DNA of 64,000 bases from Candidatus Avelusimicrobium gallinaceum (GTDB taxonomy: Bacteria > Elusimicrobiota > Elusimicrobia > Elusimicrobiales > Elusimicrobiaceae): positions 40,997 to 104,996 of the forward strand of contig CALUYH010000004.1 of NCBI GenBank assembly GCA_944324965.1. The letters are read 5' to 3'. Both the position numbers and the translations under genes were made by a program. Each line of letters opens with the position of its first letter. Position 1 is the stretch's first letter. The notes under the pieces are model-generated. The model was not told the DNA's origin. It saw only the letters and a program-made list of their open reading frames with translations, and made no database searches. This document shows, one piece after another, positions 35,014 to 44,099 of this stretch.

Positions 35014-35030
35014 GTTTGGAGACCGTAAAA

Positions 35031-35056
35031 AACCCCGCTTGCCGCGGGGTTTTTTG
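35031..35056. terminator. Bidirectional terminator between hxlR and the CorC-like gene
   Basis: AACCCCGC pairs with GCGGGGTT over TTGCC, with A- and T-runs outside, between converging genes. Confidence 0.86.
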
Positions 35057-35062
35057 TGCCGT

Positions 35063-36358
35063 TTAGTCGGCTTTACTTACCAAAACTTCCATCAGCTTGT
35101 GGCGCCGGAATTTGCGCGGGTCCACCAGCAGCCCGTCCGCTTTTAATTTATCGTTTTTATCCAGCGTGCGCCCCAGCTTTTGTTCCGTCCACTGGGCTAC
35201 GTTTTGGGTGGGGGGCAGGCCGGCCGGGACGGGCAGATTGAGCTTGGCAAACACATCGGCCATTTTGGCGGTGGCGCTGGCCACCAGCGAAGCCCCGAAC
35301 GGGCGGATGTAGGCCGGGAAGAAATCGTACTCGTCTTCAATCTCGCCCACCATTTCTTCAAAAATGTCTTCCAGCGTCAAAATGCCGGTTATTTTGCCGC
35401 CTTCCGTCACCAGGCAAATGTGCTGTTTTTCTTTCATCATTTTTTCCAGCGCGGCCGAGATAATCGTGTCCGCTTCCAGGCGCAAAATGGGGCGTACGAT
35501 GGTGCGTGCGCACGTGGGCGAACCCGCGGCCATTTTGGTGGAAAGGAAAATATCTTTAAAGTTCAAATACCCGATAATGCTTTGCGGGTCCTGCGGGTGT
35601 TCCCGCACCGGGAAACGCGTGTGCATATCCAGGTGTGCTTTTACAAAGGTATCTGCGATAGAGTCCCCTGCGTCCAGCATATACACCTGGTCCAGCGGCA
35701 CCTGAATTTCGCGGATTTTGCGGATGCAGAACATCGCGCTGGAAAGCACAATTTTTTCTTCCGTCTTGCCAAACAGGCGCGAGGAAGACGCAATCGCCGC
35801 CGCCGTGCGCAAATCGGCCATGGCCGCTTTTTGGGCTTCTTTGGGGTCGGGCGTTTTAACAAACGTTTTTTTGGTGCAAAAGCGGACCAGCATTTCCATC
35901 ACGTGCACAATGGGCGACAAAACGGAATACATCACCCGCATCACCGGCGAAAATTTAAGCGTTACAAATTCTTTGTTCTTAATGGCGAAGGTCTTGGGCG
36001 TCAGTTCGCCAAATACAATGGTCACAAAGCTCAGCGGCACCACCACCACCGCTACGGATACTACATCCGCCACCCGCTTGGGCAGCGCCAGCCACTCCTG
36101 CAACACGGGTGAAAACATTTCGTCCGCCCCTGCCCCGCCGGCCGCGGCAGCGATGGCGCCCACCAGCGTAATGCCTATCTGCACTACGGCCAGGCTGCCT
36201 TCCATATGGTCTTTCATAAAGAGGGCCTGCTCGGCGCCTAAGCGTTTTTCCTGGGCTAAAATGGATAATTTGGTGCGGGAAATGGAGGCCAGGGCCATTT
36301 CGTACGCCGCCAACAGGGCGTTTAGCACCAACATAAAAAGGATGATTAATATAGTCAT
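35063..36358 (-). CDS. CNNM/CBS/CorC-domain membrane protein (HlyC/CorC family)
   Basis: A 431-residue inner-membrane protein: a CNNM (DUF21) domain with about four helices (to residue 140, including TIVFGELTPKTFAI), a CBS pair (about 195-335) and the C-terminal CorC_HlyC domain. Members export or regulate Mg2+ and related divalent cations. The start at 36358 is where the first helix begins (MTILIILF). No ribosome site is present, and an extended -10 (TGCTACACT) ends seven bases upstream. The longer frame to 36487 would cross this promoter. Confidence 0.87.
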   Translation of the reverse strand: MTILIILFMLVLNALLAAYEMALASISRTKLSILAQEKRLGAEQALFMKDHMEGSLAVVQIGITLVGAIAAAAGGAGADEMFSPVLQEWLALPKRVADVVSVAVVVVPLSFVTIVFGELTPKTFAIKNKEFVTLKFSPVMRVMYSVLSPIVHVMEMLVRFCTKKTFVKTPDPKEAQKAAMADLRTAAAIASSSRLFGKTEEKIVLSSAMFCIRKIREIQVPLDQVYMLDAGDSIADTFVKAHLDMHTRFPVREHPQDPQSIIGYLNFKDIFLSTKMAAGSPTCARTIVRPILRLEADTIISAALEKMMKEKQHICLVTEGGKITGILTLEDIFEEMVGEIEDEYDFFPAYIRPFGASLVASATAKMADVFAKLNLPVPAGLPPTQNVAQWTEQKLGRTLDKNDKLKADGLLVDPRKFRRHKLMEVLVSKAD

Positions 36359-36365
36359 GGGATAT

Positions 36366-36374
36366 AGTGTAGCA
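36366..36374 (-). promoter_or_regulatory. Extended -10 promoter of the CorC-like gene
   Basis: TGC-TACACT on the minus strand ends seven bases before the ATG: leaderless type. Confidence 0.55.
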
Positions 36375-36436
36375 AAAAACGGGGTAAAACAAAAGGGCGG
36401 CTCCGTCGGGCGGCCGAGAGGCAAACCCCGCCCGGC

Positions 36437-36465
36437 TTGACAACGCCCGACGATAAGCATATCCT
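36437..36465 (+). promoter_or_regulatory. Promoter of copA
   Basis: TTGACA (36437-36442), a 17-base spacer and TATCCT (36460-36465), 24 bases before the ATG. This is one of the few good -35 boxes in the window. A 17-base spacer is not the 19-20 of CueR/MerR-controlled copper promoters. Confidence 0.6.
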
Positions 36466-36489
36466 TTAATAATAGGGGATTAGGCAACT

Positions 36490-38982
36490 ATGAAGAAAAA
36501 ATTTAACGTTACCGGTATGACTTGCTCTGCCTGCCAGGCGCATGTGGAGCGGGCCGTCACCAAATTGCCCGGGATGCGCTATGCGTCGGTCAATTTGTTG
36601 CAAAACACACTCACCGCGGAGTACGATGAAGAACGTCTGACCGCGCAGGACATTATTGCCGCCGTGCGCGGCGCGGGGTACGACGCTTTCGCCCCCGGCG
36701 AGGAAACGGGGTTCCTGTCCCCGCAGCGCGCCGCAAAGGACGAAGCCCGCCGCTTGAAATACCGTTTTATTGCGTCGCTGGTTTTTTTGCTCCCGCTTGC
36801 GTATGTGGCGATGAGCGGTATGTTTGCTTTCCCGCTTCCCAAAGCCATCAGCGAGAACCCCGGCATTTTTGCCCTGACGCAGTTTTTGCTGGCGTTGCCG
36901 GTCTTATCCATTAATCGCCGGTTTTTTACCAACGGGTTTAAACGCCTGGTGCAGGGCGGGCCGAATATGGACAGCCTCATCGCCTTGGGCGCGGGGGCGG
37001 CCGTATTGTCCGGCCTGTGGGGGATGTTCCGCGTGTTGGCTTTGATGAAACACCCGGATTGGACTTCCGCTTTTGATACCGTGATGCACGGGCTGTATTT
37101 TGAATCGGCCGCGATGATTTTGACGCTGGTCACCCTGGGCAAATGGCTGGAAGCGCGGGCCAAAGTAAAAACGTCCGACGCAATTTCCGCCCTGGTTCGG
37201 CTGGTGCCGCAGGAAGCGTCCGTACTGCGCGGCGGCAAGGAAGTACGCGTGCCGGTGCAGGGGCTGGTGAAAGGCGATATCGTGGTCGTGCGCGCGGGCG
37301 AACGCATTGCCGCCGACGGTGTGATTGTGGAAGGCGGCGGCGCGGCGGATGAGTCGGCCCTGACGGGGGAAAGCGTGCCGCAGGATAAACCCATCGGTGC
37401 GGAACTGGCGGCCGGAACCTTATTGGCCAGCGGCTATGTGGAGTTGCGTGTGGAACGCACCGGCAAAGATACGGTGCTGGCGCAAATTATTACGCTGGTG
37501 GAAGAAGCCGCCGGCAGCAAGGCGCCGATTGCCCGCTTGGCCGACCGCGTGAGCGCGGTGTTTGTGCCGGCCGTGATGGCCATTGCCCTGCTGACGCTGG
37601 TGGTGTGGCTGGCGCAGGGAACGAGTTTCAGTTTTGCGTTGTCTTCGGCTATTTCGGTGCTGGTCATTTCGTGCCCGTGTGCACTGGGGTTGGCCACGCC
37701 CACGGCCATTATGGTGGGCACCGGCAGTGCGGCCCGGTTGGGCATTTTGGTCAAATCGGCCGCCGCGCTGGAACGGGCGTACAAGGTGACCACCGTGGTG
37801 CTGGATAAAACCGGCACCGTCACTTCCGGCCAAATGCGGGTGGCCCGCGTGTTGCCGGCCAAGGGTGTAAAGGAAGAAGAACTGATCAGCCAGGCGGCCT
37901 CGCTGGAGCATTTTTCGCAGCATCCGTTTGCGCGGGCGCTGTGTACGTATGCCGAAGAAAAGAAAACCCCGCTGTTGCAGGCGGCCGAGTTTGAATTGCT
38001 GCCGGGCCGCGGCGTGCGCGCCCGCGAAGGAAAAGAAGTTTTGGCGGGCGGCAATTTGGCCTATATGCAGGAGTTGGGCGTAGCGGTGCCGGAAGGGGAA
38101 AAACAACTGGCATCAGAAGCCGCCGAAGGACGGACGCCTCTTTTCTTTGCGCGCGGCAAACAGTTTTTGGGGACGGTGTCGTTTTCGGACACGATTAAAC
38201 CCACTTCCGCCGCGGCGGTGAGTATGCTTAAAAAAATGCGGCTTAAAGTCATTTTGCTCACGGGGGACAACGAACTGACCGCCCGCCGTGTGGCACAGGA
38301 TACCGGCATAGAAGACGTGATTGCCGGGGTACTGCCGCAGGATAAAGAAGCCGTGGTGCGCCGCCTGCAAAACGAAGGCGCCGTGGTGGCCATGGCGGGG
38401 GACGGCGTGAACGACGCACCGGCCTTGGTGCGCGCCGATGTAGGAATTGCGCTAGGAGCCGGCACGGACGTGGCGGTAGAGTCGGCCGATATCGTACTGA
38501 TGAAGGACGATTTAACCGGCGTGGCTACGGCCTTGCAGCTCAGCCGGGCCGTCTTGCGCAATATCAAACAGAATTTGTTTTGGGCGTTTATTTACAACGT
38601 GCTGGGCATCCCGCTGGCGGCGGGGGTATTGTACCTGCCGTTCGGGTGGAAATTAAGCCCGATGTTCGCGGCGGCCGCGATGAGCTTAAGCTCCGTGTGC
38701 GTGGTAAGCAATGCGCTGCGGCTGCGGTTCTTCAAGCCGGCGCGCTTGTCCAAAAAACAAAAACAGGGGAAACGTATGCATAAGACATTAATTATTGAAG
38801 GAATGGTTTGCCAGCATTGTGCCGGCCGCGTGGAGCGCGCGTTAAATGCGCTGCCCGGCGTGCAGGCCAAAGTGAATTTAAGCCAAAAATGCGCCGAGGT
38901 GGAAAGCGCCGGCGCACTGGATGACGAAGCCCTCAAAAAAGCCGTGCAGGACGCCGGCTACGAAGTCGTGGCCATCCGCTAA
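36490..38982 (+). CDS. copA: Copper-exporting P1B-type ATPase with N- and C-terminal metal-binding domains
   Basis: Pumps Cu+ out of the cytosol using ATP. Of its 830 residues, an N-terminal HMA domain has GMTCSAC (Cys12, Cys15). The membrane core has CPC at 395-397, the phosphorylated Asp439 is in DKTGT, and GDGVND lies near 638. After the last helices an extra HMA domain starts at Met763 with GMVCQHC (Cys774, Cys777), which is rare in this family. The region before it (KKQKQGKR) looks like a linker, and an internal start may release this domain as a CopZ chaperone. Confidence 0.93.
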   Translation: MKKKFNVTGMTCSACQAHVERAVTKLPGMRYASVNLLQNTLTAEYDEERLTAQDIIAAVRGAGYDAFAPGEETGFLSPQRAAKDEARRLKYRFIASLVFLLPLAYVAMSGMFAFPLPKAISENPGIFALTQFLLALPVLSINRRFFTNGFKRLVQGGPNMDSLIALGAGAAVLSGLWGMFRVLALMKHPDWTSAFDTVMHGLYFESAAMILTLVTLGKWLEARAKVKTSDAISALVRLVPQEASVLRGGKEVRVPVQGLVKGDIVVVRAGERIAADGVIVEGGGAADESALTGESVPQDKPIGAELAAGTLLASGYVELRVERTGKDTVLAQIITLVEEAAGSKAPIARLADRVSAVFVPAVMAIALLTLVVWLAQGTSFSFALSSAISVLVISCPCALGLATPTAIMVGTGSAARLGILVKSAAALERAYKVTTVVLDKTGTVTSGQMRVARVLPAKGVKEEELISQAASLEHFSQHPFARALCTYAEEKKTPLLQAAEFELLPGRGVRAREGKEVLAGGNLAYMQELGVAVPEGEKQLASEAAEGRTPLFFARGKQFLGTVSFSDTIKPTSAAAVSMLKKMRLKVILLTGDNELTARRVAQDTGIEDVIAGVLPQDKEAVVRRLQNEGAVVAMAGDGVNDAPALVRADVGIALGAGTDVAVESADIVLMKDDLTGVATALQLSRAVLRNIKQNLFWAFIYNVLGIPLAAGVLYLPFGWKLSPMFAAAAMSLSSVCVVSNALRLRFFKPARLSKKQKQGKRMHKTLIIEGMVCQHCAGRVERALNALPGVQAKVNLSQKCAEVESAGALDDEALKKAVQDAGYEVVAIR
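38776..38982 (+). other. Possible internal CopZ-like start within copA
   Basis: An in-frame ATG at 38776 follows CAGGGGAAACGT, a good ribosome site at the right distance. Translation from it would give a free 68-residue HMA chaperone with the CxxC of GMVCQHC, a full-length CopZ fold. E. coli copA is known to yield a chaperone-like product by frameshifting; here the means would be reinitiation. Not proven. Confidence 0.45.
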
Positions 38983-39001
38983 AAGGCTTTGCAAACCCAG
39001 G

Positions 39002-39032
39002 GCCGGGTTCCTGCGGGAATCCGGCTTTTTTT
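39002..39032 (+). terminator. Intrinsic terminator after copA
   Basis: GCCGGGTTCC pairs with GGAATCCGGC (one G-T) over TGCG, followed by a T-run. Confidence 0.82.
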
Positions 39033-39072
39033 ATGCCAAAGGGACGGGGCGGATTTTTCTTTGCGCCAGAAT

Positions 39073-39081
39073 TGATAGAAT
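39073..39081 (+). promoter_or_regulatory. Extended -10 promoter of nadE
   Basis: TGA-TAGAAT, 35 bases before the ATG, followed by the ribosome site CAAGGAGC. Confidence 0.5.
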
Positions 39082-39116
39082 AAAAGAAAGACCCCGTAAG
39101 AAGCAAGGAGCGATTT

Positions 39117-41048
39117 ATGAATGATTTTGGTTTTGTAAAAATAGCCGCGTGCGTGCCGTCCGTCAAAGTGGCGGACCCGGCCTATAACGCCGCCCAATTG
39201 GAAGCCTGCCTCATCCGTGCCGCGCAGGAAGGCGTGCGCGCGGTGGTGTTCCCGGAGCTGTGCGTGACGGGTTACACGTGCGGCGATTTGTTTTTAAAGC
39301 CCTTGCTCCTGGACGCGGCCGAACGCGTGTTGGCCGCCCTGCTGCGCCGGACGGAAAGTTTGGATGTGGTGTTTATGGCGGGGTTGCCGGTGCGGGCGGG
39401 CAGTGCGCTGTTAAACGCGGCCGCCGTGTGCTACCGGGGCGAAATTTTGGGAGTCGTGCCCAAAACCCATTTGCCTAATTATAAAGAATTTTACGAACAG
39501 CGCTGGTTTACGTCCGCCCTGGAATGGGGCGGCGGAGAAGTGGAACTGTGCGGACAGACGGTGCCGGCGGGAACGGATTTGTTGTTCTCGGCGGGCGGAA
39601 TGAATTTTGGCGTGGAAATTTGCGAAGATTTATGGGCCGTGGTGCCGCCTTCTTCGCGCCTGGCGTTGCAGGGGGCGGATGTGATTTTTAACCTGTCTGC
39701 CAGCAACGCGTTGGCGGGCAAACACGCGTACGTGCGCCAACTGGTGGAACACCAATCGGCCCGGTGTTTGTGCGGGTATGTGTACGCCTCGTGCGGGTTT
39801 GGCGAGTCCACCACCGACGTTGTCTTTGGCGGCAATGCCTTGATTTACGAAAACGGCACGCCGCTGGCGTTTTCGGAGAGGTTCTCGCTGGAGCCGCAGC
39901 TTGTCTGTGCGGAAATAGACGTGGAACGGCTGCGCACGGAACGCACCGTCAGCACCACGTTCCGCTCGGATGCGGCACTGGAAGCCGCGGAACCGTACGA
40001 ACGGATTGAAACGGGTATGCCTTCCGTACCGGTGATGCATTTGTCACGCTATATTTCGCCGCTGCCGTTTGTGCCCAAAGGCAATACGCTAAACGAAAAC
40101 TGCCAGGAAATTTTTAACATTCAGGTAACGGGCTTGGCCACACGCCTGACGGCTGCCCGCGCCAAAACGGCCGTGGTGGGTGTTTCGGGCGGGTTGGATT
40201 CCACGTTGGCGCTGCTGGTGTGCGCGCAAACATTAGACAAGCTGGGCCTGCCGCGCAAAAACATCATCGGCGTGACGATGCCCGGTTTCGGCACGACGGA
40301 CCGCACGTATCAAAACGCCCAGGCGCTGATGAAAAATTTAGGTATCACGCGGCGGGAAGTGAACATCAAAAAAGCCTGCCAACAACACTTCAGCGATATC
40401 GGCCACGACGAAAACCAAAAAGACGTCACGTACGAAAACACCCAAGCGCGCGAACGCACGCAAGTGCTGATGGACATTGCCAACCAAACGGGAGGGATTG
40501 TCATCGGGACGGGCGATTTGTCCGAACTGGCGCTCGGCTGGGCCACGTACAACGGGGACCATATGTCCATGTACGGGGTGAATGCGGGAGTGCCCAAAAC
40601 GCTGGTACGCTCGCTCGTGTCGTGGGCGGCCCAGCACGAAACCGGCAAAAAAACGCAAGCCGTGCTGGCCGATATTGTAGACACCCCCATCAGCCCCGAA
40701 TTGCTGCCCGCCGCCAAGGACGGCAAAATCGCCCAAAAGACCGAAGACCTGGTGGGGCCGTACGAACTGCACGATTTCTTTTTGTTCTACTTTTTGCGCT
40801 ACGGGTTCGGCCCGGCCAAAATCTACTTTTTGGCCCGCCAGGCATTTGACAAAAAATTCACGCCGGCCGTTATCAAAAAATGGCTGCAGGTGTTTTTCCG
40901 CCGCTTCTTTGCTCAGCAGTTCAAACGCTCCTGTCTGCCCGACGGACCGAAGGTGGGCTCGGTGGCACTTTCGCCGCGGGGCGATTGGCGTATGCCCAGC
41001 GACGCCAGCGCACAAGCCTGGCTGGCGGAGGCCGAAAGTTTGCGTTAG
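39117..41048 (+). CDS. nadE: NAD synthetase, glutamine-hydrolysing
   Basis: Makes NAD from nicotinic acid adenine dinucleotide with glutamine nitrogen. It has 643 residues and two domains. The N-terminal nitrilase-type glutaminase has the Glu47-Lys116-Cys169 triad (PELCVTGY, KTHLPNYKEF, EICEDLW). The C-terminal synthetase has the ATP loop SGGLDSTLAL (about 357-366) and GTGDLSELALGW. Length and order match the bacterial group with a fused glutaminase. Confidence 0.95.
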   Translation: MNDFGFVKIAACVPSVKVADPAYNAAQLEACLIRAAQEGVRAVVFPELCVTGYTCGDLFLKPLLLDAAERVLAALLRRTESLDVVFMAGLPVRAGSALLNAAAVCYRGEILGVVPKTHLPNYKEFYEQRWFTSALEWGGGEVELCGQTVPAGTDLLFSAGGMNFGVEICEDLWAVVPPSSRLALQGADVIFNLSASNALAGKHAYVRQLVEHQSARCLCGYVYASCGFGESTTDVVFGGNALIYENGTPLAFSERFSLEPQLVCAEIDVERLRTERTVSTTFRSDAALEAAEPYERIETGMPSVPVMHLSRYISPLPFVPKGNTLNENCQEIFNIQVTGLATRLTAARAKTAVVGVSGGLDSTLALLVCAQTLDKLGLPRKNIIGVTMPGFGTTDRTYQNAQALMKNLGITRREVNIKKACQQHFSDIGHDENQKDVTYENTQARERTQVLMDIANQTGGIVIGTGDLSELALGWATYNGDHMSMYGVNAGVPKTLVRSLVSWAAQHETGKKTQAVLADIVDTPISPELLPAAKDGKIAQKTEDLVGPYELHDFFLFYFLRYGFGPAKIYFLARQAFDKKFTPAVIKKWLQVFFRRFFAQQFKRSCLPDGPKVGSVALSPRGDWRMPSDASAQAWLAEAESLR

Positions 41049-41054
41049 CTTTTC

Positions 41055-41083
41055 CCGCTGCGCCGGAACGCGGCGGATTTTTT
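41055..41083 (+). terminator. Intrinsic terminator after nadE
   Basis: CCGCTGCG pairs with CGCGGCGG (one G-T) over CCGGAA, followed by ATTTTTTA. The ATG of the next gene is only ten bases on. Confidence 0.7.
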
Positions 41084-41093
41084 AGGGGGAGAA

Positions 41094-42149
41094 ATGTTTG
41101 AGGTAGCGATTATCGGTTTGGGCCCGGCGGGCAGCACGTTGGCGCGGTTGTTAAACAACCCGGATGTGCTGTGCCTGGACAACAAAACCTTTCAGCCCGG
41201 CGGGTTTGAAAAACCTTGCGGCGGGTTGCTGGCGCCCGACGCCCAAAAAGCGTTGGCCCGGTTTGATTTGACGCTCCCCAAATCCGTATTGGTGGACCCG
41301 CAGCTTTTTGCCGTGCGCACGCTGGATTTAGCCTCGGGGCTTACCCGCCACTATCAGCGTTTTTACATCAATATGGACCGCCAAAAATTTGACCGCTGGC
41401 TCCAAACGCTTATTCCCGCTGCGGTCACGGTGCAGCACGGGGCACAGGTTACGCGCCTGGCCCGCCGCCCGGACGGCTGTTTTGAAATTATCTACCGCCA
41501 AGGCGGGCAGGAACATACCGCCCTGGCCCGGCGCGTGGTGGGGGCGGACGGCGCAGATTCGCTGGTGCGCCGGACGTTTTTCCCGCGTCACCGGGTGCGC
41601 AGTTATGTGGCGGTGCAGCAGTGGTTTGCCGAAACGCACACCAGCCCGTTTTATTCCTGCATTTTTGACCCGCGGGAAACCGATTGCTATTCCTGGTCCG
41701 TATCCAAGGACGGGTATTTTATTTTTGGCGGGGCGTACCCGGCGGCGGATTGCCGGGCGCGGTTTGAACGCCAGAAAAAAGCGCTGGAACAGCGCGGCTT
41801 TCGTTTTGGGGCGCCGCTTAAAACCGAAGCCTGCCGCGTGTTGCGCCCGGCGGGGTGGAAAGATTTTTGCCTGGGGAAAAACGGCGTGTTTTTAATTGGC
41901 GAAGCCGCCGGGCTCATCAGCCCCAGCAGTTTGGAAGGCATTTCCAGCGCCATGATTAGCGCACAAAAGTTGGCCGCTGCCCTGGGAACGGCACCGAGTG
42001 CGGCCGAACACCGCCGGTATGCACGCGGCACCCGGGGGTTGCGGCTCAAGCTGTGGAGCAAATTAATAAAATGCCCGTTTATGTACCAACCGTTTTTGCG
42101 CCGCTGCGTGATGCAAAGCGGGTTGGCCAGCATTTCCATTATTCACTAA
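41094..42149 (+). CDS. FAD-dependent oxidoreductase, geranylgeranyl-reductase-like
   Basis: A 351-residue flavoprotein with the FAD motifs of the PHBH/geranylgeranyl reductase superfamily: IIGLGPAGSTLARLL at the start, VVGADGADSLVRR in the middle, and GEAAGLISPSSLEGIS near 270. PCGGLLAPDAQ near residue 42 resembles the Cys motif of GGR-like enzymes of anaerobes. The likely role is reduction or hydroxylation of a lipid or quinone-like compound. There is no operon partner, and the product is not predictable. Confidence 0.75.
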   Translation: MFEVAIIGLGPAGSTLARLLNNPDVLCLDNKTFQPGGFEKPCGGLLAPDAQKALARFDLTLPKSVLVDPQLFAVRTLDLASGLTRHYQRFYINMDRQKFDRWLQTLIPAAVTVQHGAQVTRLARRPDGCFEIIYRQGGQEHTALARRVVGADGADSLVRRTFFPRHRVRSYVAVQQWFAETHTSPFYSCIFDPRETDCYSWSVSKDGYFIFGGAYPAADCRARFERQKKALEQRGFRFGAPLKTEACRVLRPAGWKDFCLGKNGVFLIGEAAGLISPSSLEGISSAMISAQKLAAALGTAPSAAEHRRYARGTRGLRLKLWSKLIKCPFMYQPFLRRCVMQSGLASISIIH

Positions 42150-42171
42150 AATCGGTTGAAAGACCAAACAA

Positions 42172-42200
42172 AACCCCGGGGTTGTTGCCCCGGGGTTTTT
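42172..42200. terminator. Bidirectional terminator between the flavoprotein and deoB
   Basis: AACCCCGGGG pairs with CCCCGGGGTT over TTGTTG, flanked by A- and T-runs. Confidence 0.87.
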
Positions 42201-42205
42201 AATGG

Positions 42206-43414
42206 TCAATCGTTTAAAAAACTTTGACCGAACTTAAGCGGCGGCAATTTAAAGTAGTCCGCCAGGGTTTGTCCCAAGTCGGCGTACGTATCGCGTCCGC
42301 CCAGCGCCTGCGGCTTAATGCCGGGGCCGAACAAAATGACCGGCACGTGTTCGCGGGTGTGGTCGGTGCCTTTGTAGGTGGGATCGCAGCCGTGGTCGGC
42401 CGTGATGAAGGCAATGTCGCCTTCCTGCATTTGGGCGGCCAGCTCGGGCAGGCGGGAGTCAAAATACTCCAAGCCTTTGGCGTAGCCTTCCACGTCGCGG
42501 CGGTGGCCCCAGGTCATATCAAAATCCACAAAGTTGGTAAACACCAGGCTGAAGTCCGGCGCGGCGGCCGCCTGGGCCAGCGTAACGTCCCACAATTCTT
42601 CCAGGCCGGAGGCTTTCACCGCTTGGGTGATGCCCTGCTTGGCAAAAATGTCCGAAATTTTACCGACGGAGATGACCTCTCCGCCTGCTTCTTTTATTTC
42701 GTCCAGCACGGTTTTCATCGGCGGTTTGACGGAATAATCGTGGCGGTTTTTGGTGCGTTTAAATTCGCCTTTCTTTTCGCCTTCAAACGGGCGGGCAATC
42801 ACGCGGGCGATGTTGTAGGGCGCCACGTGTTTGAACGCAATTTCGCACACTTTGTACAGGCGGTCCAGCCCGAAGTGCTTTTCGTGCGCGGCGATTTGGA
42901 ATACGCTGTCCGCAGACGTGTAGCAAATGGGTTTGCCGGTTTTGATGTGTTCTTCGCCCAGTTCGTCAATAATCACGGTGCCGGAAGCGGCTTTATTGCC
43001 CAAGATGCCGGGCAGGCCGGCTTCGGCACAGATTTTTTCAATCAGTTCCGGCGGGAAGGAAGGGTAGTCGGGTTTAAAATAGCCCCATTCAAATTCCACC
43101 GGCGAGCCTGCCATTTCCCAGTGGCCGGAGGAAGTATCTTTGCCGTGGCTGATTTCGCGCATAAAACCGTATTTGGAAGGCAGTGTTACTTTGGCACCGT
43201 CCTGCGGGCCGGCCAACGGCATTTTGCCGCAGGAAGCCTGCGCGGCTTTGAGCAACCCCAAAGCGGCCAAGTTGGGTACTTTCAGCCCGCCGCGTACGGC
43301 GGCAATGTGCCCCAGGGTGTTGGCGCCTTCATCGCCAAAGCGGGCGGCGTCTTCGGCGCCTCCCAATCCAAAAGAGTCCATCATCAAAATTACGGCGCGT
43401 CCTTTTTTAGTCAT
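42206..43414 (-). CDS. deoB: Phosphopentomutase
   Basis: Interconverts (deoxy)ribose 1- and 5-phosphate in nucleoside salvage. The 402 residues have the alkaline-phosphatase-superfamily metal sites: MMDSFGLGG (Asp13), the phosphorylated Thr in [10 protein letters not shown], and [19 protein letters not shown]. The ATG at 43414 follows GGAGGATTT. Its role links naturally to the secreted nucleotidases at 10.6-13.6 kb, which would supply nucleosides. Confidence 0.95.
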   Translation of the reverse strand: MTKKGRAVILMMDSFGLGGAEDAARFGDEGANTLGHIAAVRGGLKVPNLAALGLLKAAQASCGKMPLAGPQDGAKVTLPSKYGFMREISHGKDTSSGHWEMAGSPVEFEWGYFKPDYPSFPPELIEKICAEAGLPGILGNKAASGTVIIDELGEEHIKTGKPICYTSADSVFQIAAHEKHFGLDRLYKVCEIAFKHVAPYNIARVIARPFEGEKKGEFKRTKNRHDYSVKPPMKTVLDEIKEAGGEVISVGKISDIFAKQGITQAVKASGLEELWDVTLAQAAAAPDFSLVFTNFVDFDMTWGHRRDVEGYAKGLEYFDSRLPELAAQMQEGDIAFITADHGCDPTYKGTDHTREHVPVILFGPGIKPQALGGRDTYADLGQTLADYFKLPPLKFGQSFLND

Positions 43415-43502
43415 AAATCCTCCGGGCTTTTCTTTTATTATACCCCAATTTGGGGCGGTTGCGTCTAGTGCATTTCGGGCGCGAACCGCGGCCGGTAAAA
43501 TG

Positions 43503-43511
43503 TGATATGAT
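43503..43511 (+). promoter_or_regulatory. Extended -10 promoter of the 175-residue protein gene
   Basis: TGA-TATGAT, 19 bases before the ATG, with AAGGGGG between as the ribosome site. Confidence 0.5.
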
Positions 43512-43530
43512 ATATCCACAAGGGGGACGT

Positions 43531-44058
43531 ATGAAACAAGCGTATTTGAATATGCGGAATTTTTGGCTGGATGTCAAAAATTTGGAAAACCGCAAAGGCG
43601 TAATTGAAATCGGCCCGGATAAAATTTCCGTCGCCGGCATTGAAATGGCCATGCAGGACGGCGCCGACGTGAAACATTTGTTCCTGGCGACCAACTCGCT
43701 GGGGGACAGCAGCCTGTATTTTGAAAACAACAGCAAAAGCGGCTTGGGCGGCGTCATCGGCGGGCACGGGCATGAAGCCCTGCAAAACGCCGCGGCCCAT
43801 ATGTTGGCTCACGCCAGCAAACTGACGGGTGAAATGACCGCCGTGGGCGCAGGGGGGGAATTGCCTCCGCCCTCTTCCACCGAGATGGTGCGGCTGTTTG
43901 CCGTGTCCAAAGAAAAGCTGTTCTACACCGAACTGCCCGAGGCCGTGCTGCGCAACCCGGAAAATAATTTTTATCCGTTCTTTGCTTATTCGCAGCAAAC
44001 GTTGGGTTTGTTTAAACAACAACAGGAGGACGCGTCCTCGCCGCAGGCGCATTCGTAA
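43531..44058 (+). CDS. Conserved-looking cytoplasmic protein, function unknown
   Basis: A 175-residue soluble protein without signal peptide or membrane helix. It is mixed alpha/beta with a Gly/His-rich stretch [13 protein letters not shown] near residue 75, a Pro-rich turn (GELPPPSS) and a Gln-rich tail. I do not recognise a family. The promoter and ribosome site are good and a terminator follows, so it is a real single-gene unit. Confidence 0.55.
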   Translation: MKQAYLNMRNFWLDVKNLENRKGVIEIGPDKISVAGIEMAMQDGADVKHLFLATNSLGDSSLYFENNSKSGLGGVIGGHGHEALQNAAAHMLAHASKLTGEMTAVGAGGELPPPSSTEMVRLFAVSKEKLFYTELPEAVLRNPENNFYPFFAYSQQTLGLFKQQQEDASSPQAHS

Positions 44059-44068
44059 GCATTTTAAA

Positions 44069-44093
44069 AGCCGCCCGGTCGGGCGGCTTTTTT
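44069..44093 (+). terminator. Intrinsic terminator after the 175-residue protein gene
   Basis: AAGCCGCCC pairs with GGGCGGCTT over GGTC, with A's before and a T-run after. It may also act on the converging glycosyltransferase gene. Confidence 0.83.
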
Positions 44094-44099
44094 GCGGGG

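Noticed and set aside
36437..36465. CueR-type copper-responsive promoter
   Set aside because: The spacer is 17 bases rather than 19-20 and there is no clear dyad between the boxes.
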